8,588 nucleotides of DNA from Candidatus Cloacimonadota bacterium (GTDB taxonomy: Bacteria; Cloacimonadota; Cloacimonadia; JGIOTU-2), in assembly GCA_021160355.1 (NCBI GenBank), contig JAGHCS010000140.1:1-8588 (forward strand), in the 5' to 3' direction. This document shows, one piece after another, positions 1 through 6,072 of the stretch. Both the position numbers and the translations under genes were made by a program. Position 1 is the stretch's first letter. Each line of letters starts with the position of its first letter. Below the pieces are notes generated by a model. It saw only the letters and a program-made list of their open reading frames with translations. It was not told the origin of the DNA and made no database searches.

Positions 1-926
1 ACAGAATCATTATTGGTCATATAATATTTTATGTCCTGCTGCCTGGGTTTAAAGAGGATGAATTCACCCGCTGGATCATCCGCATCGAGATAACGGGCAT
101 CAGAGGTCGTTCTGCTGTTTGTTCCAAGAACGATATAATCATCCGATCGAGTCCTGCCAAACCACACATAAAAGGCATTATCATTCTCTTTGTAGAGCAG
201 CTCATCTTCGGATTGATCAGTTCCGAGAATATGCCTGTACGCCAGCTTGCTTTTCAGGTTGTCCTCATTGGGAGCTACATAAAAAATTGTGCTATTGTCA
301 TTTGCCCATTCCACATCGTTCAAAGGATAGATCTGGTCGGCAAGGAGTGTGTCTGCGATGACGTCTTTGATGTAGAGGGTATATCGTTCATCCCCAGTCA
401 CATCAACAGAATATGCTAGTAATTTTTGATCGGGGCTGTACTCCCGCTTGCTTACAGAAAAGAAATCGTGTCCTTGCGCAAGTTTATTCAAATCCAGAAC
501 GATCTCTTCGGGTGCAGAAACGGACTTGAATTTCCTGCAATAGACCAGATATGGTTTTCCCTCTTCCCTTCGAGAATAGTAATAATAATCACCCCAACGC
601 GTGGGAGCATTTACATCCTCTTCTCCGATCCTGTTTATGATCTCATTGTAGATCGTATCTCTGAGTGCCGACATTTCCGAAAGAATTGCATCAGCATAAA
701 GATTTTCCGCTTCAATATATTTAACTACTGCAGTGTCGGTTCTTGTACCATCGATCATCCACGCATAATTATCTTTCAATTCAACACCATGCATCGTGTA
801 TGATGTGGAAATTTTTTTAGCAACAGGTGGGATAGGATGTGGAATTTCAGAATTTTCTTTTTGAATTCTCTGAGATGCACAAGAGCTCAGAAGCAAAATT
901 ATAATAATAAAAATTACTTTTTTCAT
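1..926 (-). CDS. Oligopeptidase B-like S9A serine peptidase, lipoprotein, N-terminal part (cut by window edge)
   Basis: The frame is open from ATG at 926 to the window edge, giving 308 codons plus two bases. It starts MKKVIFIIIILLLSSCAS, a lipoprotein signal with a lipobox ending at Cys16, so the protein should be exported and lipid-anchored. The visible part is the N-terminal arm and most of the beta-propeller of the S9A prolyl oligopeptidase family. It aligns along its whole length with the neighbour at 927-3056, sharing for example VAKKI, an RTD stretch, YTL.(I/V)KD, DVEWANDN and YRHILG, so the two are tandem paralogues of clearly diverged sequence. The catalytic alpha/beta-hydrolase domain (Ser, Asp, His; about 400 residues) lies outside the window, so activity cannot be judged. 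The ATG directly follows the TAG of the upstream gene and has no strong Shine-Dalgarno. Family members cut peptides after basic residues, but specificity here is unknown. Confidence 0.9.
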   Translation of the reverse strand, partial: MKKVIFIIIILLLSSCASQRIQKENSEIPHPIPPVAKKISTSYTMHGVELKDNYAWMIDGTRTDTAVVKYIEAENLYADAILSEMSALRDTIYNEIINRIGEEDVNAPTRWGDYYYYSRREEGKPYLVYCRKFKSVSAPEEIVLDLNKLAQGHDFFSVSKREYSPDQKLLAYSVDVTGDERYTLYIKDVIADTLLADQIYPLNDVEWANDNSTIFYVAPNEDNLKSKLAYRHILGTDQSEDELLYKENDNAFYVWFGRTRSDDYIVLGTNSRTTSDARYLDADDPAGEFILFKPRQQDIKYYMTNNDS

Positions 927-929
927 CTA
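924..929 (-). promoter_or_regulatory. TAGATG stop-start junction between the two oligopeptidase genes
   Basis: On the minus strand the TAG stop of the first oligopeptidase (929-927) is followed at once by the ATG of the second (926-924). The preceding bases (GGTATTAAGTTC) hold no clear GGAGG-type site, unlike most other genes in this window. The simplest reading is termination-reinitiation: ribosomes finishing the first gene start the second, which keeps the two paralogues in a linked ratio. This is inferred from layout only. Confidence 0.6.
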
Positions 930-3056
930 GAACTTAATACCGAGAATATCAAATACGAATGCATATTTCAATGCTATTTCTCGATAATAACTGAATCTAC
1001 CGGAAGCACCGCCATGTCCCGAAAGCCGGATCTTCAGAAGTGCGAGATTATTATCTAATTTTTTATCACGGATTTTTGCGATCCATTTTGCTGGCTCCCA
1101 GTAATTAACCCTGGGATCAAAAAATCCTCCTAATGCAAGGATATGGGGATAATGCTGTGCATGAACGTTTTGATAGGGACAGTAAGAGATCATGTACTCA
1201 AAGTATTCTCTTTCGTGAGGATCCCCCCATTCTTCATACTCAGAAACCGTGGCAGAAAGCATCGGATCGAGCATAGTATTGATCATATCCACAAAAGGCA
1301 CATCTGCAATAGCGATCTCACACAGATCCGAACGCATGTTCAATACTGCGCCAATCAGCAAACCGCCGGCGCTCCCACCTTCGATCACCAACTTATCCCT
1401 GCCAGTGTACTGCTGATCAATCAGGTATTCTTCGCATGCAATGAAGTCCGTGAAAGTATTTTTCTTATTGAGCATTCTTCCCTGCTCATGCCATTGCTTA
1501 CCATAGTCTCCACCGCCGCGCACATGAGCTATCGCATAGACAAATCCTCTATTCAGCAGGCTTAATCTTGCAGTTGAAAAATATGGGTCGCTCGCATCTC
1601 CATACGCACCATATCCCGTAAGATACAGCGGATTCGTGCCGTCTTTTTTAAACAGATCTTTTTTGTATACAAGGGAAATGGGTATCTTTGCCCCGTCAGG
1701 TGCGGTCGCGTATACGCGTTCCTGTTCATACAGAACGGGATCAAAAGAACCACAGATCTTCTTCTGTTTGAGAAGCACTTTTTCATGCGTATACATATCA
1801 TAATCATACACTGAATAGGGTGTTACCATAGATTCGTAGGTAAATCTCAAATTTTTCGCATCAAAATTCGGATTATTTCCGGAACGCGTCGTATAAATCG
1901 GTTCGGGAAAATCTATGTAATGTTCGTCACCGGTGGTAAAATTCAAAATTTTAATCTTCTTCAGGGCATTTTTCCGCTCATAGATCACCATATAATCCTT
2001 AAATACATCGATACTGATATAAACCGAATCTCTATGCGGGATGAACTCCTTCCAATATTCCTTTTGTGGATGCTGGAATGAAGTGACCATTACTTTATTA
2101 TTTTTTGCATTCTCATTTGAAACAATATACAGATCGTCACTATGAGGACATATATAATACCGGTGCCCTTTCTCGCGGGGATGAACAAGTGTAAACTCAC
2201 CAAATGGATCATCAGCTTTTAAAAACCGGATTTCATAAGTAGTTTTACTGCCGCTTGACAGGATCAGGTAGTCCTTATTTCGCGATGTATATATCCACAC
2301 ATAAAATGCTCCATCCTTCTCCTCATATATCAATGTATCATTACTGCTGTCAGCCCCCAGAATATGACGATACAATTTATCACTTCTTCCTGATTCGTCT
2401 TCTGTAATATAAAATAATGTTTTGTTATCATTTGCCCATTCCACATCATCGACAGGATAGGCAGTGTCTGGCAGGAAGGTGTTCTTATGAATGTCCTTTA
2501 CTGTAAGAGTGTAACGTTCCGAACCGGTCGTATCATACACGAAGGCAACGTAATTATGATCGGGGCTTATTGACAGATCGGAAATATCATAATATTTATG
2601 CCCGGAAGCCAGGTCATTAATATCCAAAATCACTTCATCGGTTGTATCAGAAAGACTTTTTTTCCTGCAGTAGAGAGAGTATTCCATCCCCTCAATGTCC
2701 TTCCAGAAATAGTAAAAACTATCGATCCGGACCGGAACGGAAATATCTGTTTTCTGAATCCTTCCAACAATTTCCTGGTACAGCTTCCCCTGCAGATCTT
2801 TTGTATGAAATAAAACGCTATCAGTATAGGCATTTTCCTTTTCGATATGCTCGATCACGTCGGGATCAGTTCGAGATTTATCTTTCATCCAATAGTAGTA
2901 ATCGACCAAAACCGTGTCATGTATCGATGTTTCATATGGAATTTTCTTTGCTATCGGAGGTTTGGGTTTGATTGCACTTTTCGATTCTCCGGCAGGTTGA
3001 ATAGATGCACACGCAATGAGAGACAAAGCTATCCCAATGAGAATAAATTTTTTCAT
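927..3056 (-). CDS. Oligopeptidase B-like (S9A prolyl oligopeptidase family) lipoprotein
   Basis: This is a complete serine peptidase of 709 residues (E. coli protease II/PtrB is about 686). Residues 1-16 form a lipoprotein signal (MKKFILIGIALSLIAC; Cys16 is the lipidation site). A beta-propeller covers roughly residues 60-430, followed by the alpha/beta-hydrolase domain. The catalytic triad is visible: Ser562 in GGSAGG, Asp647 in GGFFDPRVNYWEPAKW and His681 in SGHGGASGRF. The oligopeptidase B hallmarks NRGFVYAIAHVRGGG and SEYEEWG are present. Glu606 and Glu608 match the acidic pair known to favour Arg/Lys at P1, so cleavage of short peptides after basic residues is likely. Family members are usually soluble; the lipid anchor suggests a periplasmic or outer-membrane role in peptide use. 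The ATG is preceded by AGGAA eight bases upstream. It lies 38 bases after the beta-helix gene and abuts a paralogue. The family is certain; the exact substrate is not. Confidence 0.95.
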   Translation of the reverse strand: MKKFILIGIALSLIACASIQPAGESKSAIKPKPPIAKKIPYETSIHDTVLVDYYYWMKDKSRTDPDVIEHIEKENAYTDSVLFHTKDLQGKLYQEIVGRIQKTDISVPVRIDSFYYFWKDIEGMEYSLYCRKKSLSDTTDEVILDINDLASGHKYYDISDLSISPDHNYVAFVYDTTGSERYTLTVKDIHKNTFLPDTAYPVDDVEWANDNKTLFYITEDESGRSDKLYRHILGADSSNDTLIYEEKDGAFYVWIYTSRNKDYLILSSGSKTTYEIRFLKADDPFGEFTLVHPREKGHRYYICPHSDDLYIVSNENAKNNKVMVTSFQHPQKEYWKEFIPHRDSVYISIDVFKDYMVIYERKNALKKIKILNFTTGDEHYIDFPEPIYTTRSGNNPNFDAKNLRFTYESMVTPYSVYDYDMYTHEKVLLKQKKICGSFDPVLYEQERVYATAPDGAKIPISLVYKKDLFKKDGTNPLYLTGYGAYGDASDPYFSTARLSLLNRGFVYAIAHVRGGGDYGKQWHEQGRMLNKKNTFTDFIACEEYLIDQQYTGRDKLVIEGGSAGGLLIGAVLNMRSDLCEIAIADVPFVDMINTMLDPMLSATVSEYEEWGDPHEREYFEYMISYCPYQNVHAQHYPHILALGGFFDPRVNYWEPAKWIAKIRDKKLDNNLALLKIRLSGHGGASGRFSYYREIALKYAFVFDILGIKF

Positions 3057-3094
3057 GCTCGCAGTTCCTAGATTTTATTTCCTATACGCGGTTT

Positions 3095-4162
3095 TTACGG
3101 ATGCCATTCAAACGCACCGAGGTCAATTTCATCATTATGAATTCGGGGCTCTCCATCAAGGTCCTCAGTCCAATATACTGCGCCTGTATTCCCTATATCC
3201 AGGCATGGACTCACAGATTTCAAGTGATAGTCATTACTACTGATGAACTGGGGATTATCATAGATATTTGCAAGACTGTCCGGATTGACGTCAGGATATT
3301 CGATCGGAGAACAGGTATATGATGCGATAAGTTTGCCCTCGCTCAGCACTTCGAGATCGGTTCCATTAGCCCATACTATGCAGTTTATCATCTGTGAAAG
3401 GAGATCGCTGTTTACCCGAACTCCCCAATTTGTATTCGACACGATCGTATTGCTTACCAAAAGAGATTTTGCATTCAGGAGATATACACCGCGGTTATTA
3501 CCTGCGATCAGATTGTTGAAAAGTGATGGATTGGAGTCGTCAATCGCATACACTCCGTCCAACTCGCTTTTTTCTATAGAATTAAGTAAAAGAACCGGAT
3601 TGGAACTTCCATCAAGAATAAAACCTGCCATATTATCATAGAACCATGAATTCTCAATTCGTGGACTGGCATGAGAACAGTATACGGCACACCATCCGCA
3701 ATCATGAACCCAGCAATATTGGATCGTGGGCTCTGCATTTTCGCAATAAAATGCAGCATTATAATAATTTGCATCAGATCCCATATTTCTAATCGTGATG
3801 CCGTAGATAAGATCGGCATTGCTTTGGAAGGAATTACCAAAATAGAAACCTGCACCCTTTCCGTTGCCTTCGATGATCGCATAATCCTGCTGGTGTCCGC
3901 GCAGATCGGTCATTATAGTGAGATGCTTCTCTTCTCCATCCCACATGAGATTGGTGTTATTGGTTCCTGCATAGATACCCTGAGTTAGACGGAGGGTATC
4001 TCCATCAGCAGCCGCATCAATCGCGTCCTGGATCGTTTCATAGACATTGCTTCCTATAAGCACGCCCGAGTTGTCCGAGGGAATGTCCGTGGATGTTTTT
4101 TCACAGGATATCATGCTCATAACCAAAGCACATATTCCTACGAATATTAAAATCTTTTTCAT
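3095..4162 (-). CDS. Right-handed parallel beta-helix lipoprotein (pectate-lyase-like fold)
   Basis: The product has 355 residues and a lipoprotein signal ending at Cys20 (MKKILIFVGICALVMSMISC). Residues 38-100 follow the opening typical of DUF1565/NosD-like beta-helix proteins (ETIQDAIDAAADGDTLRL...GIYAG, then IIEGNGKG). From about 136 to 269 it is built of 22-23-residue coils, each with an N.G/NP/SP turn and hydrophobic positions; coil boundaries fall near 159, 181, 204, 226 and 248. The tail (319-352, CLDIGNTG...DLDGEPR...DLGAFE) is a common ending of such proteins in FCB-type bacteria. No catalytic residues of a known lyase could be assigned, so it may bind or modify polysaccharide or be structural. 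It is unusually cysteine-rich at 140-162. The start has GGAGG four bases upstream. It is first in the likely operon with the two oligopeptidases, after a 314-base gap. Confidence 0.9.
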   Translation of the reverse strand: MKKILIFVGICALVMSMISCEKTSTDIPSDNSGVLIGSNVYETIQDAIDAAADGDTLRLTQGIYAGTNNTNLMWDGEEKHLTIMTDLRGHQQDYAIIEGNGKGAGFYFGNSFQSNADLIYGITIRNMGSDANYYNAAFYCENAEPTIQYCWVHDCGWCAVYCSHASPRIENSWFYDNMAGFILDGSSNPVLLLNSIEKSELDGVYAIDDSNPSLFNNLIAGNNRGVYLLNAKSLLVSNTIVSNTNWGVRVNSDLLSQMINCIVWANGTDLEVLSEGKLIASYTCSPIEYPDVNPDSLANIYDNPQFISSNDYHLKSVSPCLDIGNTGAVYWTEDLDGEPRIHNDEIDLGAFEWHP

Positions 4163-4203
4163 TGTACCTCCATTTGTAATTAGATATTAAAAATTTTTTT
4201 ACC

Positions 4204-4230
4204 AAAGAGAACACCGAGAACAAAGAGAAT
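4204..4230 (+). repeat. Three tandem degenerate 9-base units (AAAGAGAAC type)
   Basis: Three consecutive 9-base units read on the plus strand: AAAGAGAAC, ACCGAGAAC and AAAGAGAAT. The GAGAA core is constant. Related units occur on the opposite strand at 4373-4409. Such ACAGAG/AAAGAG intergenic repeats occur in many environmental bacterial genomes as far as I recall; the function is unknown. Confidence 0.6.
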
Positions 4231-4234
4231 TATA
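4229..4234 (-). promoter_or_regulatory. Candidate -10 box (TATAAT) for the beta-helix/oligopeptidase operon
   Basis: A perfect TATAAT reads on the minus strand 66 bases upstream of the beta-helix ATG, inside the only long gap of the window. No good -35 hexamer sits 16-18 bases further upstream: a TTGATA is only 9 bases away and a TTGAAA is 22 bases away. In such AT-rich DNA the box may be chance, and Bacteroidota-type sigma factors use other motifs. Confidence 0.3.
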
Positions 4235-4372
4235 GTTTAAATTTATCAACTCTACCTTTCAATTTTTTCACTCTAAAAAATATTTGTCCATTAATCCAAT
4301 GATTCATTCTTTTTTTGAATAAAATACTCATTAATATTTCAAAATCTCATATAATTAGCTGAGTTAATACAA

Positions 4373-4409
4373 GTTCTCTGTTTTATTTTGTGGGCTCTGT
4401 GAACTCTGT
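4373..4409 (-). repeat. ACAGAG repeats, inverted relative to 4204-4230
   Basis: Three ACAGAG cores read on the minus strand at 4409-4404, 4400-4395 and 4381-4376. The first two are 9 bases apart and the third is 19 further on, consistent with a 9-10-base period with one degenerate unit between. The orientation is opposite to the cluster at 4204-4230, so the two clusters bracket about 140 bases as a loose inverted pair (for example AGAGAAC at 4206-4212 against GTTCTCT at 4373-4379). Confidence 0.55.
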
Positions 4410-4476
4410 AGTTTCATATATTTTGAATGACTTTTGTCAATAATATTTCTTTTTATCTTCATGAAAGAAAAGCGAT

Positions 4477-5076
4477 TTACATCACTGATTCAATAACGAT
4501 TAAATAGCTTTCATAATATTGGATCACTCCCGTATGGGTGGTCCAGCCAACATCTGTTTTATCTATGAGAATAAAACCTTTGACTTGGTGAGTTTCAGGA
4601 AATTTGGATGATATTGTTTCCTGAAGAACATTCGTTCTGCTTTTGGAAATTTTAAGCAGATCATCGGAAAATTGTGTTTTCATTTCACTAAAGAGAACGC
4701 CATCTCCAAAAGGTTTCTGTATCGTTCCTTGAAACCTAAGCACCGAAATGAGTACTCCTGTTTTATCCAGGCGGATAGTCTTATCCAATTCTACACCAGC
4801 AAGTTCGACATTCCGGATACTGAGTTTCATTTGTTTCTCTCCATTTATATTCTTATATGTGAAATGCATACCTGCGGTCTGCTCTGCAATATTTTTCCGC
4901 GCAGTTGTTTCTGCCATCTCTGTCGCGAGCTTTTCATTCATGGATTTTGAGAAACCGTAGCCAAAAACCTGCACCTGGACATCTTTATACGTCACATTTT
5001 TGTACTCATATTGTTCTACAGAAGCACATCCAAGTAAAAGAATGACAATAAAAAATCCAGCTGAAATTGCTTTCAT
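4477..5076 (-). CDS. Small LPP20-like lipoprotein of unknown function
   Basis: The product is 199 residues from the ATG at 5076. This start is preferred because it gives a textbook lipoprotein signal (MKAISAGFFIVILLLGC, Cys17) and has GGAGG just upstream. The longer version starts with TTG at 5115, would overlap the peroxiredoxin gene by 23 bases and would add 13 residues before the signal. Residues about 35-70 (VFGYGF...EKLATEMAETTARKNIAEQTAG) resemble the LPP20 family pattern, in which an A...A...AR.N(L/I)AE helix follows a short beta strand, and later segments alternate short beta strands (VELDKTIRLDKTGVLISVLRF). LPP20-type proteins are envelope lipoproteins of mostly unknown role. It follows the peroxiredoxin stop by 16 bases, so it is probably the last gene of that operon, although its product is exported while the others look cytoplasmic. 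The family assignment is tentative; the lipoprotein call is strong. Confidence 0.8.
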   Translation of the reverse strand: MKAISAGFFIVILLLGCASVEQYEYKNVTYKDVQVQVFGYGFSKSMNEKLATEMAETTARKNIAEQTAGMHFTYKNINGEKQMKLSIRNVELAGVELDKTIRLDKTGVLISVLRFQGTIQKPFGDGVLFSEMKTQFSDDLLKISKSRTNVLQETISSKFPETHQVKGFILIDKTDVGWTTHTGVIQYYESYLIVIESVM

Positions 5077-5080
5077 CACA

Positions 5081-5085
5081 CCTCC
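5081..5085 (-). promoter_or_regulatory. Ribosome binding site GGAGG deciding the start at 5076
   Basis: On the minus strand GGAGG is followed by TGTG and then ATG, a four-base spacing. The beta-helix gene uses the same spacing (GGAGG, TACA, ATG). This supports the internal ATG rather than the upstream TTG at 5115. Confidence 0.7.
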
Positions 5086-5092
5086 GATAAAT

Positions 5093-5554
5093 TTACGAGC
5101 TTTTAAGAAATTCAATTATTTCCTGAATGTCGGGAAGCGTAGGAATATCGTAAACTTTGATAAATATCACAATGCCCTTTTCGTGGATAATGATATTTGC
5201 CCGTTCTGTAAATCCCTGTTCTTCTCGGAACATTCCAAACTTCTGCGCAACTTCACCATGAGGCCAAAAATCACAAAGAAGAGCAGTGTTCCATACTTTC
5301 AAATCCTTTGCCCATGCATGTTTGCATGGAACTGTATCCACGCTGAATCCGACAGCAACCGTATTGAGTTCGTCAAATAGTTCTTTATTCACTTCCAGGG
5401 ATTTCATTTGCTCAGCACAAACCTTTGTCCATGCAAGAGGATGAAACGAGAGTAGTACTTTCTTTCCCTTTAGTTCAGAGAGAGTAAATTCTTTACTATG
5501 GTGATCTTTCAGAGTGAAATCGGGTGCAATGTCCCCAATATTTATCTTAGGCAT
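5093..5554 (-). CDS. Peroxiredoxin, AhpC/TSA family
   Basis: A 153-residue thioredoxin-fold peroxidase that reduces hydrogen peroxide and organic peroxides in the cytoplasm. The N-terminus (GDIAPDFTLKD) and the active-site motif P-x3-T-x2-C (Pro39, Thr43, peroxidatic Cys46 in HPLAWTKVC) are typical, and Arg118 in ERANIIIHEKG fits the conserved active-site arginine. The length matches the compact AhpE/PrxQ-like forms without a C-terminal resolving-cysteine arm. No Cys lies five residues after Cys46 as in classic PrxQ; Cys77 (SVDTVPC) and Cys94 (ALLCDF) are the only other cysteines and could be resolving. No signal peptide is seen. The start has AAGGAG with good spacing. It lies 44 bases downstream of a diiron ferritin-like gene, consistent with a shared oxidative-stress role. 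Confidence 0.95.
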   Translation of the reverse strand: MPKINIGDIAPDFTLKDHHSKEFTLSELKGKKVLLSFHPLAWTKVCAEQMKSLEVNKELFDELNTVAVGFSVDTVPCKHAWAKDLKVWNTALLCDFWPHGEVAQKFGMFREEQGFTERANIIIHEKGIVIFIKVYDIPTLPDIQEIIEFLKSS

Positions 5555-5598
5555 TGTTCTCCTTGTATAACTTCGTTACTGAAAAGAGGTATATTCTA

Positions 5599-6060
5599 TT
5601 AATTATCTCTAAGAATATTCTGATCATACTCTTCTTCGAGACGACCTTTATGATGTACTTCTTCCTCGACTAAAGTGAGAAATATATCCTGAATTTCATC
5701 ATTCGGGGCAACTTTTGCAAGTGTCTTATAGAGATTAACCGATGCTTGTTCTCTATGCATTGCAATCGTAAGTGCTTGTTGATAATCCATGTCCTCAGAA
5801 GGTGAAATATCTACTAAATAATCAGCAATTTTCATATCTGTGATCTTGCTATCTGAGGGGGTAAGCGAACCTTTTAATTTCAGATTTTCAAGTCTGTTTT
5901 TATGTCCAAGCTCCTGTTTTGACAGCTCGATCAGCATTTCTCCGATTGCCGGATTCCTCACCTTTCCTGCCCATTGTTTATAGAAATTATGAGCATCTTC
6001 TTCTCGTTCAATTGCGAACTGTAGTATATCTTCTGCAGATTCGAAATGAGTTTTTTTCAT
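5599..6060 (-). CDS. Rubrerythrin-like diiron protein (ferritin-like superfamily)
   Basis: A 153-residue four-helix-bundle protein. Two repeats of the ferritin-like pattern are visible: Glu20 with Tyr27 (E-x6-Y) and Glu50-x2-His53 in the first half, then Glu104 with Tyr111 and Glu134-x2-His137 in the second half. These six Glu/His residues make a complete diiron site. There is no C-terminal rubredoxin domain (no paired CxxC), so it is an erythrin-type protein and not a full rubrerythrin. Relatives reduce peroxide or oxygen or handle iron; which applies here cannot be told. No signal peptide is present. The ATG has AGGAG at normal spacing. It starts 12 bases after hutU ends and precedes a peroxiredoxin, so all three are probably cotranscribed. 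Electrons would have to come from a separate rubredoxin or similar donor not seen in this window. Confidence 0.9.
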   Translation of the reverse strand: MKKTHFESAEDILQFAIEREEDAHNFYKQWAGKVRNPAIGEMLIELSKQELGHKNRLENLKLKGSLTPSDSKITDMKIADYLVDISPSEDMDYQQALTIAMHREQASVNLYKTLAKVAPNDEIQDIFLTLVEEEVHHKGRLEEEYDQNILRDN

Positions 6061-6072
6061 TGTATCTCCTAA

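Larger units (their letters stand above)
4163..4476. other. 314-base AT-rich intergenic region with repeat clusters
   Basis: No convincing gene is present on either strand. It separates the lipoprotein gene ending at 4477 from the beta-helix gene starting at 4162. It holds two clusters of AGAG-type repeats in opposite orientation (4204-4230 and 4373-4409), a TATAAT box upstream of the beta-helix gene and many A/T runs. I see no strong GC hairpin followed by a T-run on the minus strand, so a factor-independent terminator for the upstream operon is not evident. Confidence 0.7.

Noticed and set aside
426..803. A 125-codon open frame on the plus strand
   Set aside because: It is antisense to the beta-propeller of the second oligopeptidase, which aligns with its paralogue throughout.
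4441..4476. Possible terminator hairpin after the lipoprotein gene (CTTTTCTTTC against GAAGATAAAAAG)
   Set aside because: The stem is imperfect and almost all A/T, and no T-run follows on the minus strand, so a factor-independent terminator is not supported.
5077..5115. Longer N-terminus for the LPP20-like lipoprotein
   Set aside because: It starts with TTG, overlaps the peroxiredoxin gene and would put 13 residues in front of an ideal lipoprotein signal that has its own GGAGG site.
5555..5598. Small TAAC-GAA-GTTA hairpin between the diiron protein and peroxiredoxin genes
   Set aside because: Only four base pairs with no T-run; too weak to call a terminator or regulatory element.
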